Positions 34,179 through 42,334 of a stretch of 64,000 bases of DNA are shown here, one piece after another (the first letter of the stretch is position 1; each line of letters starts with the position of its first letter). Source of the stretch: a virus; IMG/VR virus record IMGVR_UViG_3300025141_011586, positions 1 to 64,000 of that record; one strand, written 5' to 3'. The notes under the pieces are model-generated. The model worked only from the letters and a program-made list of their open reading frames with translations, was not told where the DNA came from and did no database searches. The translations under genes were made by a program, and so were the position numbers.

Positions 34179-34561
34179 TTTTGTCTCGGATGCTCACCAG
34201 CGTCCCACTGTTGTTTAGTTTTCGCCGCTCTCGCTGCTTTCTCGGCCTTCTTCGCTGCTGCCGCCTTCTCTGCTGCCGTCTTCTCTGCTGCCGCCTTCTC
34301 TGCCGCCGCCGCTGCTGCCCTAGCTTTCCCCCCAGGAATTATTCGGGACAATATCCTTTTCCCACGCTCTATTGCTGGATCGAGATTAATGGTAAGCTCA
34401 TATAACACTTCTGCCATTCTTTCATAATTTTTATTCATTTTTACTTCCTTTATCCCGTGCTTTGCTTTAACCTGCATCACACAACGTTCATGCTTCGAGT
34501 CCTTTTTGGGACCTGTGGCTTTATGGCACACAGCCCAGGGATTTACTTTTCTTTTAGCCAT
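34175..34561 (-). CDS. Ala/Lys-rich protein with NPWAVC domain, inserted within the polymerase gene
   Basis: 128 residues. The first 40 residues (RKVNPWAVCHKATG, then HERCVMQVKAKHG) are of a small phage protein type with a conserved NPWAVC and a second Cys. The remainder begins at an internal Met (codon at 34438) with its own AAGGAAG ribosome site 5 nt upstream and reads MNKNYERMAEVLYELTI, then a long AEKAAAEKTAAEK helix. A second, shorter protein from that start is therefore likely. The full-length start has GGGAAAGAG upstream and a TATAATAG box at 34577-34584 on this strand. Confidence 0.55.
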   Translation of the reverse strand: MAKRKVNPWAVCHKATGPKKDSKHERCVMQVKAKHGIKEVKMNKNYERMAEVLYELTINLDPAIERGKRILSRIIPGGKARAAAAAAEKAAAEKTAAEKAAAAKKAEKAARAAKTKQQWDAGEHPRQK

Positions 34562-34576
34562 ACAACTTCTCTTTCC

Positions 34577-34584
34577 CTATTATA
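34577..34584. promoter_or_regulatory. CTATTATA promoter for polymerase part 2 and for the inverted genes
   Basis: On the plus strand, CTATTATA ends 5 nt before the ATG of polymerase part 2, which has no Shine-Dalgarno. On the minus strand, TATATAATAG precedes the Ala/Lys-rich gene by about 15 nt, long enough for a short leader with a ribosome site. Confidence 0.55.
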
Positions 34585-34589
34585 TACTC

Positions 34590-35069
34590 ATGCTCACTGT
34601 CAACAATCCTAAAAATTTCGACTGGAGTAGTATGTCCTTACATGATTGTGCTAAGGGCAACGCTCTGGATGCTTATTTCACTCTGAAGCTCTTCCATATA
34701 TGCGAGGAGAAGCTACAGGAGTATGGGATGCTAGGATTATACGAAAATCTTATGGCTCCTGCGACAGAGGCATTTAAGGATATGGAGTATGCAGGGTTAG
34801 ATGTGTCTCAAGAAAAGTTGAAGACGGTAGGGAAGGAGTTGTTTGAAAAGAATGTAGATCAAGCTGATTCTCTTTATGCTTTCAAGCAGGTAAATAAGGA
34901 GGACAACCTGTCCTCTAATAACCATTTGATTGAGGTGCTGTATACCAGAGAGGGGGGGTTTAATCTTTATCCCCCTGACAAGACTGCAAAGGGATCTCCC
35001 TCCGTGTCTGCCCCCACGTTGAAGCTATTATTAGAACAAATTGAGAACGAGTTGAGGACCAGGGAATGA
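34590..35069 (+). CDS. DNA polymerase family A, part 2: exonuclease motif III and thumb region
   Basis: 159 residues from the ATG at 34590; an in-frame ATG at 34506 lies inside the opposite-strand gene and adds a hydrophobic stretch unlike polymerase. The first residues, FDWSSMSLHDCAKGNALDAY, continue the exonuclease domain from part 1, with Exo III Asp27. The Tyr four residues before that Asp in most relatives is Gly23 here. The rest (LAPATEAFKDMEYAGLDVS in altered order of family A: LMAPATEAF, MEYAGLDVS, then HLIEVLYT and PDKTAKGSPSVSAPTL) is the linker and thumb before the polymerase core. Its stop overlaps the start of part 3 (ATGA). Confidence 0.75.
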   Translation: MLTVNNPKNFDWSSMSLHDCAKGNALDAYFTLKLFHICEEKLQEYGMLGLYENLMAPATEAFKDMEYAGLDVSQEKLKTVGKELFEKNVDQADSLYAFKQVNKEDNLSSNNHLIEVLYTREGGFNLYPPDKTAKGSPSVSAPTLKLLLEQIENELRTRE

Positions 35070-36151
35070 CCAAGTGGAGACACAGAGATGAGAGTAAGAA
35101 GATAAGTAAGTGGAGAGTTTCCGAACTTACTACACCCGCCCTCAAGAGTGCTAGAAATTTTGTGAAACAATTACTCGACCTTCGCAAATCTGAGAAGCTA
35201 TACAAGACGTACATACAGGGGGTCAGGAAGGCCGCTAAATTTAACGGGTGCGACAAGATCTATGTGGACTACAAGCTCGATGGCACCATCACAGGGAGGC
35301 TCTCATGCACAGCCTACACTGCTCAGGAGAGTAAGGGAGTTTCCTTTCACACTTTACCTAGAGAGACAGAGAATAATATCCGTAGCATCTTTGTAGCACC
35401 TGATGGATACAAGTTTATAACCGTGGATTACAGTGCGATGGAACTGCGTGTCCTAGCTCATGTTGCAAAAGAATATAACATGCAGAAAGCTTTCATCGAG
35501 GGGCGAGATCTCCATAGTTATACTGGGAGCCTACTCTTTAACAAGAAAGAGGGGGATGTCACAAAAGAGGAGAGACAGATAGCTAAGACAGTTTCTTTCC
35601 TTATCGTCTATGGGGGAGGAGCTTTTAACCTCGCTGAGACTATGGGCATTCGACTGAAGAGGGCTGAGAAGATCATCGAGGCATACAAGAATGTCTACCC
35701 AGGGATCTTTAAGTATATGGAGTTCATTGAGGCCTTTATCAAGAAGAACGGTTACGCTTATTCAATATTCGGTCGGAGAAGGAATCTCCCTGACGTTGCC
35801 TCTAGGAATCGTACCGTAGCCAACAAGGCTATAAGACAGGGGATTAATTTCACAATCCAAAGCACTGCTTCGGACGTTCTGGTCTGTTCGCTTCTAGGTA
35901 TTGTTGAGAAGTTTAAGCAGAAGGGTATGAAGGCTAGGATTGTTAGTACGGTTCACGATAGTATTGAAGCTATTGCCCCTGCCGATGAGGTAGACGAAGC
36001 TTGTCGTATCATCTATGATGAGATGGTGAACTATCCGTATATTAAAAAGACTTTTGGTATTGATTTTTCTGTCCCGCTAGACATAGAGATTCTAGTGGGA
36101 GAATCTTTCGGAGATGGGGAGGAGATAAAAGTATGCAACGTAGAGCCTTAG
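35066..36151 (+). CDS. DNA polymerase family A, part 3: polymerase catalytic domain
   Basis: 361 residues with all family A motifs: TGRLSC (about 77-81), motif A DYSAMELRVLAH (Asp121), motif B RQIAKTVSFLIVYGG (Arg170, Lys174, Phe178, Tyr182) and motif C STVHDSIEA (Asp298). Tyr182 is the dideoxy-discriminating position of Pol I. The segment FVKQLLDLRKSEKLYKTYI at 32-50 belongs to the thumb, so the break with part 2 falls inside the thumb. The ATGA overlap would couple translation of the two parts. The three proteins presumably reassemble into a replicative enzyme. Confidence 0.88.
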   Translation: MTKWRHRDESKKISKWRVSELTTPALKSARNFVKQLLDLRKSEKLYKTYIQGVRKAAKFNGCDKIYVDYKLDGTITGRLSCTAYTAQESKGVSFHTLPRETENNIRSIFVAPDGYKFITVDYSAMELRVLAHVAKEYNMQKAFIEGRDLHSYTGSLLFNKKEGDVTKEERQIAKTVSFLIVYGGGAFNLAETMGIRLKRAEKIIEAYKNVYPGIFKYMEFIEAFIKKNGYAYSIFGRRRNLPDVASRNRTVANKAIRQGINFTIQSTASDVLVCSLLGIVEKFKQKGMKARIVSTVHDSIEAIAPADEVDEACRIIYDEMVNYPYIKKTFGIDFSVPLDIEILVGESFGDGEEIKVCNVEP

Positions 36152-37086
36152 TAACAGGGGGATGTGGATTCATAGGAGCCCACTTAACCGAGAGACTGCT
36201 TAAAGAGGGGTGGAAAGTAGAAGTAGTAGATAATTTCCGCGAGGGCGATCCCGACAAGCCTCTTCCTGAAGGCGTTAAAGGCGCTATTCTCTGGCCTATG
36301 GATTTTACTGATTCAGTCATACTAGATTCTATAAGGGATAAAAAGTATGATATGGTTTTTCACTTAGCTGCAATCCCTAGAGTGGCCTACTCAGTAGAGA
36401 ATCCAGTGGAGACTACAGATAATAATATTCTAAAGACGGTGAAGTTATTTCACGCTTGTATAGGAAATGTTAAGAAAGTAATATTCTCATCATCATCATC
36501 TGTATATGGCGGTATTTTTGATGGGACAACAGTAATTAAACCTGTCCAGGAGTATATGGCTAGACATCCCAAATCTCCTTACGCTTGGCAGAAAGCAGCA
36601 ATAGAAGATGCTGCTGGCATATTCTCTGACCTGTATGAATTAGATATTATTTGCCTTAGATACTTCAACGTCTTCGGCCCAGGACAAGTTGCCGAGTCAG
36701 CATACTCTACAGTGGTATGTTCCTGGTGTGACGCAATTAAGAATGGTAAGCCTCTCAGGCTGGACGGCAATGGTTATCAGTCCAGAGACTTTTGCTACAT
36801 AGATAACGTGGTAGACGCTAATATTCTAGCGGCTGAAGGTACCGCTCGCGGAGGATGCTTTAATGTCGCTGGAGGTGAACGAATCCCCCTTATAAGGATA
36901 CTAGATTATTGTCAGCAGAAGTTCTCTGGACTAGAAGTAAAGGAAGCCCCAGACAGGAAGGGTGATGTTAGACATACTCTAGCTAGCCTGGAGAAATCTA
37001 AAATGTTTTTGAACTACGAACCGAAGGTACTTTTTTGGGAGGGTCTGGCTAAGACGTTTGATTGGTGGGGTTTAGAGCCTAAATGA
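36133..37086 (+). CDS. NAD-dependent sugar epimerase/dehydratase (SDR family)
   Basis: 317 residues. VTGGCGFIGAHL near the N-terminus is the NAD-binding TGxxGxxG motif; SSSSVYGG and YAWQK give the Ser/Tyr-xxx-Lys catalytic set; RYFNVFGPGQ and RDFCYIDNVVDA are typical of UDP-glucose 4-epimerase-type enzymes. It acts on nucleotide sugars. It stands among replication genes, 10 kb from the glycan cluster, and overlaps both neighbours (18 and 4 bp), with a GAGGAGATAAAAG ribosome site inside the polymerase gene. The substrate cannot be read from sequence. Confidence 0.85.
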   Translation: MQRRALVTGGCGFIGAHLTERLLKEGWKVEVVDNFREGDPDKPLPEGVKGAILWPMDFTDSVILDSIRDKKYDMVFHLAAIPRVAYSVENPVETTDNNILKTVKLFHACIGNVKKVIFSSSSSVYGGIFDGTTVIKPVQEYMARHPKSPYAWQKAAIEDAAGIFSDLYELDIICLRYFNVFGPGQVAESAYSTVVCSWCDAIKNGKPLRLDGNGYQSRDFCYIDNVVDANILAAEGTARGGCFNVAGGERIPLIRILDYCQQKFSGLEVKEAPDRKGDVRHTLASLEKSKMFLNYEPKVLFWEGLAKTFDWWGLEPK

Positions 37087-38090
37087 AGGCCTTAATTATA
37101 ACCGATAATCATCTAGGTAATGTTATGCCTGGATACCTGGACGCTCAGATAGAGTGCTTGAAAAATATCTACGAGGGTGGAGGCTACACTCATGTCATAA
37201 TGATGGGAGATGTTTTTATTCGCAGATCACCCAAGCCCACCACACTTCTAAAGTTAATGGATCTCCTGAACTATTATTCGATGTTCAGCGAAGTTCATAT
37301 CCTAAGAGGGAATCACGATTCGGAAACCAAGGCAGACGATGGTATCACTGCCCTTACATTATTCGCAAAATCTAACGTTAACATTTATGAGCACGTAGGT
37401 ATGGATACCTCTATGGGGTGGTTCTTTATACCTCATTATGAAAATGAAAATATTATTAAAAAAACTTTGGAATCTGTCCCTGAAAAGTCTCTGGTATTTG
37501 GTCACTTTGGTTATTCAGATTGCCCTAATATCCTTGGGAGGTATAGTAGCCTTATTACTCTTGATGAGTTTAGGAATCGCACTTTTCTGGGGCATCTTCA
37601 CTCAAATTTTAGAAGAAAAAATGTTACTGTCCTAGGGACTCAGTATACTACTAGCTATGTAGAGGCTGGTAAGACCAATTACTACGGTGTGTTAGAGGGA
37701 GAGCCTTACAACTGGCAGTATAGCCAGAAGAAGGTGCCAGCTTGTGGGGGACCGAGACATTTGGTCTATGCAATAGAGGATCTTTACAATAATTTGGACG
37801 AGATAAATGATCCAGATTACTTCACCTTGCTCAGGGTCTGGGTAGACTCTCTTTCGAAAGAGAATCAGGTTGGCTTACAGGAAGATCTCTATGAGCACTG
37901 CAAGGTTAAGAGTATAGACATTCAGTTTAATCCTGTATTTAGTGAGGAGGAGCTTAGTGATTACGTCCCCTCTTCAGATGTATTTTCTATAACAGATGAG
38001 ATGATAGAGGATTATGTTAACAAGAATACCACCACTCTATCGAAGGGAGACTTAATGCAAGGCTTGGAGTTGTTAAGGCATGAAGATTAA
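37083..38090 (+). CDS. Recombination nuclease subunit, gp47/SbcD/Mre11-like
   Basis: 335 residues. Metallophosphoesterase motifs appear in order: TDNHLG (with Asn in place of the first Ser/Thr-type residue of other families), GDVFIR, RGNHDSE, FGHFGYSD and FLGHLHS. With the next gene it should form the gp46/gp47 nuclease that resects DNA ends for recombination-dependent replication. The start overlaps the epimerase stop and its own stop overlaps the start of the ATPase gene by 11 bp, so the two subunits are coupled. Confidence 0.88.
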   Translation: MKALIITDNHLGNVMPGYLDAQIECLKNIYEGGGYTHVIMMGDVFIRRSPKPTTLLKLMDLLNYYSMFSEVHILRGNHDSETKADDGITALTLFAKSNVNIYEHVGMDTSMGWFFIPHYENENIIKKTLESVPEKSLVFGHFGYSDCPNILGRYSSLITLDEFRNRTFLGHLHSNFRRKNVTVLGTQYTTSYVEAGKTNYYGVLEGEPYNWQYSQKKVPACGGPRHLVYAIEDLYNNLDEINDPDYFTLLRVWVDSLSKENQVGLQEDLYEHCKVKSIDIQFNPVFSEEELSDYVPSSDVFSITDEMIEDYVNKNTTTLSKGDLMQGLELLRHED

Positions 38091-39678
38091 GAGAATCGAA
38101 ATAAGAAATTTTTATTCTATAAAGGATGTAAAGCTAAACTTCGAGAAGTATAAAGGAATAACCTTGGTTGAAGGGGTTAACAAGGATACGGGAGGTTCTA
38201 ACGGGGCAGGCAAGAGCGCATTATTTGAGGCTGTTGTCTGGGGGTTGTTTGGAAAGACCATTAGAAAATCTACTGAGGCTGCTTTGATTAACAACATTGC
38301 GAACAAAGGGTGCAGTGTTAAATTATTTTTAGATGACGAGGTGGTAATCATAAGGTCGAAGAAGCCTACATCTTTGGAGTTCCGCAAGGGAGAGAAAAGC
38401 TTAACCAGAGCTAGCGCATTGGAGACCCAGAAGATTGTTGAGTCTTACCTGAAGATAGACTACAAGACGTTCATGTCTTCCATGATCCTGGGGCAGCATA
38501 ATAACGTAGACTTCTTGAGCGCAACCCCAGAGGACAAGAGAACAATAATAAAGAACTTTCTAAACCTGGACGAGTTGTTTGGAGTGAGAGAGAAGATAAG
38601 GAGTTACAAGTCTTCTTATAATTCTGAGGCTAAGTCTAAAGTTTCTGTGATTAAAGAACATCTAGGCGAATTAAAAAGGCTGGAGACCAAGGTAAGCGAC
38701 ATAGAGAAGAGTAAACAGGGGTGTGATTTCCCTGAGAACATAAAATCATTCGACCCTAGCGAGGTTGTGAGGCTAGAAAAAGAATATGATGCGGCATGTA
38801 GAGAGATATTTGAGGCGAAGACTGCGATAACAAAGCTAGATGAAGTTAGCCATGAACTTATTTTAAAAATTAACAAGGGGGTGTACGAGGATACTGAGGA
38901 GTGTCCCTCCTGTAATCAAGATGTTAAGGTGTCTCAAACTGAGGAGGACATAGAGAAGTACGACTACCAAGTACATCAGTTTTCTAGGTTAAGAGAAGCT
39001 AAGTCTGACGAGATAGACACGCTGATCAAAAAAAGAGACAGTATTGATGTCCCAATCTCACATAAAAAGTTGTCCGAGTATGGAAAGTTTAATGACCTGT
39101 GCGTTCGTCAAGATACCTTTAGAGAAATCATTGAAACGTTAAAGGTTAAGATTCAGAAGAGGGAAAAAGAGAAAGTTAACAGCCAGACAGATTATGAGGT
39201 GATGAAGTTCTGGGAGAAAGCTTTTTCTGAACAGGGCTTAGTTAGGTTTGTTGTTAGAAATATTTTGGATCATCTAAACAACACTTGCAATAGATTTCTA
39301 TCTCTGGTATCTGGAGCGAAGCTGTCGATAGAATTTGATGAGAAATTAAATGAAAAAATTACTTCCTGCGGTATGGAGGTTCAGCACGTTTCCTTATCAG
39401 GCGGAGAACGTAGGAAGGTTAATGTTTCCATACTGTTAGCTTTACAGAGCTTGTTAAGTTTAACAAAAGAGAACAAGCCAAATCTACTTTTTTTTGATGA
39501 AGTAGCTGAGAATTTAGATGAGGATGGTGTGCAAGGGTTGTATATATTGATGCAAGAATTGAAAAAAACCAAGGATTTGTTTATAATTACCCACAACAAT
39601 CATTTCAAATCTGTATTGGATTTTGATAACAAGATTACTATGATAAAGTCTCGCGGAATATCTAAATTAAAGGAGTAG
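38080..39678 (+). CDS. Recombination ATPase subunit, gp46/SbcC/Rad50-like
   Basis: 532 residues. Walker A GGSNGAGKSALF at about 38-48, a coiled-coil middle with the zinc-hook CPSC at about 275-278, ABC signature LSGGERRKV near 438 and Walker B LLFFDEVAENLD near 469. Length matches T4 gp46 (560). It partners the nuclease encoded directly upstream. The next gene starts 2 nt after the stop, behind an AAGGAG site. Confidence 0.92.
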   Translation: MKIKRIEIRNFYSIKDVKLNFEKYKGITLVEGVNKDTGGSNGAGKSALFEAVVWGLFGKTIRKSTEAALINNIANKGCSVKLFLDDEVVIIRSKKPTSLEFRKGEKSLTRASALETQKIVESYLKIDYKTFMSSMILGQHNNVDFLSATPEDKRTIIKNFLNLDELFGVREKIRSYKSSYNSEAKSKVSVIKEHLGELKRLETKVSDIEKSKQGCDFPENIKSFDPSEVVRLEKEYDAACREIFEAKTAITKLDEVSHELILKINKGVYEDTEECPSCNQDVKVSQTEEDIEKYDYQVHQFSRLREAKSDEIDTLIKKRDSIDVPISHKKLSEYGKFNDLCVRQDTFREIIETLKVKIQKREKEKVNSQTDYEVMKFWEKAFSEQGLVRFVVRNILDHLNNTCNRFLSLVSGAKLSIEFDEKLNEKITSCGMEVQHVSLSGGERRKVNVSILLALQSLLSLTKENKPNLLFFDEVAENLDEDGVQGLYILMQELKKTKDLFIITHNNHFKSVLDFDNKITMIKSRGISKLKE

Positions 39679-39680
39679 AG

Positions 39681-41573
39681 ATGAGCATTGCGAAACTGAA
39701 TGAGCTAGGGCAGAGAATATTCGAACAGAGGTATGCCTACCCTGGAGAGAAGGGGTGGGGGGACAGGTCTAAAGCAGTAGCTAATCATGTAGCGTCTGCT
39801 GAGAGTGACCAAAACAAGGAGAAGATATCAAAGAAATTCTTTGAGGTAATTTCCTCTGGTGATTTTATTCCTGGGGGTAGGATTCTATTCGGCGCAGGAA
39901 GAAAACAATATAACCTTCTTAATTGCTACGTGATTATTCCTGAGGATAGCGTGGAGTCTATAGGAAAGACTATTCAGGATGTGTACAAGATTTCCTGTGC
40001 GGGTGGAGGTATCGGGTTTAATTTTAGTAAGATCCGCCCAAGAGGCGATGACATTCAGAACATTCCCAACTCAGCTCCAGGGTCAGTCTCCGTTATGAAG
40101 ATGATAAACGAGATAGGAGATCATGTAAGAGCAGGAAAGAATAGAAGGACTGCTTTGATGGGTATTCTTGATGTTACTCATCCTGATTTACTAGAGTTTC
40201 TTCATGTGAAACTAGACAAGAAGCAACTTTCTAATTTTAATATTTCGGTTGCCGTGACTGACAGATTTTTTGAGGCTTGCGAGAATAATGAGGAGTGGTA
40301 CTTCACATTTAACAGTAGGAAATACTACGTGTATCGCATTGACAGGGAGTCGAACGGCGAGTCTGAGACCATTAGTGTGGTAGGTCTGAACGAGGAGGAT
40401 GCTTTAGCGCGAGCCAGCAATCATTATAGTTTGGGTGCTGAGGATAAATTTACGCTAGTCGATAAGTATCCCCTGATGGCAAAAGAACTTTGGGAAGAGC
40501 TGTGGAGCAATGCTGTGGAGTCTGGAGACCCAGGCATCTTCAATCTGTCCTTAGCTAATAAGTATACTAACGTCTCTTATTTTGAGGAGATGCAGTCTAC
40601 TAACCCTTGTGGCGAAATCAGTTTACCAAGTTATGGAAACTGTTGCTTAGGGCATGTCAATCTTTCTAACATGGTAGTTGATGGGGAGTTTGATTGGAAG
40701 AAGTTTGCTAATGCAGTTCGCACAGGAGTTAGATTCCTTGATGATGTGTTGACCGTAAATTCTTTCCCTACACCAGAATGTCGGGAGGTAGGGCATCGCT
40801 CAAGGAGAGTTGGTCTTGGTATTTTGGGGTACCATTACATGCTTATCAAGCTTGGTATAAAATATGGTAGTGACAAGTGTTTAGAGTTTACTGACCGTCT
40901 CATGGTTACCTTTAGAGACGAGGCATATAAGACATCGGTCTACTTGTCGAGAGACAAAGGGCCATTTGCTGCGTTTGACGCTAAGAAGTATTTAAATGAA
41001 GAATTTGCTAGAACTTTACCTGCGAGAATTAGGATGCTTATTAAAGAGCACGGCATACGAAACGCTGTTATGCTCACCATTGCTCCTACTGGCACTATTA
41101 GCATGGTACATGGAGTATCGTCTGGTATCGAGCCTATCTTTGCTGCTATGTATCATCGTCGTTATAGGGAGAGGAATACTTGGACGGAGACTGTGGTAGT
41201 TGATCCTTTGTTTAAGCATTTCCACGAAGAAGGTCTCCCCTTAGATAATTTTGTGGGGGCCTATGACATTGATCCTAAGCAGCACCTAGCTGTCCAGGCT
41301 GTATTTCAGAGGTACATAGATTCCTGCATTAGTAAAACGATTAACTTGCCTTCTGATGCAGAATCAGACGAACTTAATAAAACTGCGCTGTCCTTTGCGC
41401 CCTACCTTAAGGGGCTAACTATTTACAAGGCAGGGTCTAAGGGACAGGAGCCACTAGAAATTATTCCTTTAACTTCAGAAAATATTAAGAAGTATCTAGG
41501 GGATTCTTCTTTAATAGAGGAGACAGTTTCTGATGGATCAGTCTGTTCTTTAACGGGAGGTGAATGTGGTTAA
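39681..41573 (+). CDS. nrdJ: Ribonucleotide reductase, class II (adenosylcobalamin-dependent)
   Basis: 630 residues. Class II features include PGGRILFGAGRKQYNLLNCYV (Cys82), CAGGGIGFNFS, the FNLS and NPCGE loop (Cys310), a second Cys in NCCLGHVNLS, and LTIAPTGTISMVHGVSSGIE. The C-terminal CSLTGGEC pair is the swinging disulfide. It makes deoxynucleotides without oxygen dependence but needs B12. A segment of about 50 residues after EWYFTF (RKYYVYRIDRES through NHYSLGAEDKFTL) looks inserted relative to the usual core. T4 instead carries class I and class III enzymes. The stop overlaps the GroES gene. Confidence 0.9.
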   Translation: MSIAKLNELGQRIFEQRYAYPGEKGWGDRSKAVANHVASAESDQNKEKISKKFFEVISSGDFIPGGRILFGAGRKQYNLLNCYVIIPEDSVESIGKTIQDVYKISCAGGGIGFNFSKIRPRGDDIQNIPNSAPGSVSVMKMINEIGDHVRAGKNRRTALMGILDVTHPDLLEFLHVKLDKKQLSNFNISVAVTDRFFEACENNEEWYFTFNSRKYYVYRIDRESNGESETISVVGLNEEDALARASNHYSLGAEDKFTLVDKYPLMAKELWEELWSNAVESGDPGIFNLSLANKYTNVSYFEEMQSTNPCGEISLPSYGNCCLGHVNLSNMVVDGEFDWKKFANAVRTGVRFLDDVLTVNSFPTPECREVGHRSRRVGLGILGYHYMLIKLGIKYGSDKCLEFTDRLMVTFRDEAYKTSVYLSRDKGPFAAFDAKKYLNEEFARTLPARIRMLIKEHGIRNAVMLTIAPTGTISMVHGVSSGIEPIFAAMYHRRYRERNTWTETVVVDPLFKHFHEEGLPLDNFVGAYDIDPKQHLAVQAVFQRYIDSCISKTINLPSDAESDELNKTALSFAPYLKGLTIYKAGSKGQEPLEIIPLTSENIKKYLGDSSLIEETVSDGSVCSLTGGECG

Positions 41574-41856
41574 GAAAAAAGAGAATAAGAAGTTGCAAGT
41601 TGAGGCTCTAGGTGATAGAGTATTGGTTCAAAGGAAAGATGCAGAAACAGTGACACAAGGTGGAATTATTTTAGCAGAAGGCTCTCAGGAGGAGCCTATT
41701 GAAGGAACTGTTTTTGGTATTGGCCCTGATTGTGTGAGCATAAAGGTAGGAGACATTGTGTTGATGCCTGCTTTTGCAGGGAACCAAGTTACCCTGCGAG
41801 GAAATCAATTTTCTGTTCTAGCGGAAGAGGAAATAATGCTTAGGATTCACGAATAA
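41566..41856 (+). CDS. groES: Co-chaperonin GroES-like protein
   Basis: About 96 residues. EALGDRVLVQRKDAETVTQG, GGIILAEG and GDIVLMPAFAGNQVTL follow GroES strand by strand, including the mobile-loop position (ETVTQGGIIL) that docks to GroEL. T4 uses gp31 for this; here the protein is closer to bacterial GroES. A GTG at 41566 is 5 nt from the GGGAGG site and is preferred over an in-frame GTG at 41560. It probably helps fold the capsid protein with host GroEL. Confidence 0.85.
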   Translation: MVKKKENKKLQVEALGDRVLVQRKDAETVTQGGIILAEGSQEEPIEGTVFGIGPDCVSIKVGDIVLMPAFAGNQVTLRGNQFSVLAEEEIMLRIHE

Positions 41857-41861
41857 TAACG

Positions 41862-42323
41862 ATGCCCTTTTATAGGTTTGAATGTGAGGAGTGTGAAGTT
41901 TCCTGGGAGAAGAAGGCTTCTATGAAAAAAGCTCCACAGAGAAGTCGTTGCGAGACATGCAAAAAGATGAGACCGAGGGTGTATGGTGCTCCCGCAGTGC
42001 ATTTTAAAGGCATGGACTTCGAAACGAATCGTTCACGAGCAGAAAGATTTGCAAAGGAAGGGATGGACAAGGATACTGCCAACGAGTTCCTGAATAACGA
42101 GGTACAATTTTCTAAAGATCGAAGACAAGATAGCGCGAAAGTATACAAGAGAGTGGTCCCAGACTACAAAAAAATGGCAAAGGAAGGCTTGGTTAAGAAG
42201 TGCTCTGATAAAAGAGTAAGAGAGAGGACAGATATTGCTAGAAAATTAACTAGAGATATGCATAATAATGCAGGACTAGATCCACACAAAGACATCAACC
42301 CCAACTTAAATTCTATTTACTAA
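41862..42323 (+). CDS. Zinc-ribbon protein, FmdB-like N-terminus
   Basis: 153 residues. The N-terminal 50 residues (FYRFECEECEVSWEKK ... CETCKKMRPRVY) form a CxxC...CxxC zinc ribbon like that of FmdB-type small proteins. The rest is basic and helical (RSRAERFAKEGMDKDTANEF, YKRVVPDYKKMAKEG), as in DNA- or RNA-binding phage proteins. Located between GroES and the helicase. A regulator or replication accessory is possible; function unknown. Confidence 0.6.
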   Translation: MPFYRFECEECEVSWEKKASMKKAPQRSRCETCKKMRPRVYGAPAVHFKGMDFETNRSRAERFAKEGMDKDTANEFLNNEVQFSKDRRQDSAKVYKRVVPDYKKMAKEGLVKKCSDKRVRERTDIARKLTRDMHNNAGLDPHKDINPNLNSIY

Positions 42324-42334
42324 CAGGTAACAAC

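Noticed and set aside
33890-34589. Group I or II intron, or intein, interrupting the polymerase gene
   Set aside because: The insert holds two opposite-strand reading frames with ribosome sites, no endonuclease or reverse transcriptase motif, and the downstream part has its own promoter and start codon. RNA folding was not computed, so a small ribozyme is not strictly excluded.
35040-35090. Sequencing frameshift creating the break between polymerase parts 2 and 3
   Set aside because: There is no homopolymer at the junction and the ATGA overlap is a normal coupled-gene arrangement. It remains possible and needs reads to settle.
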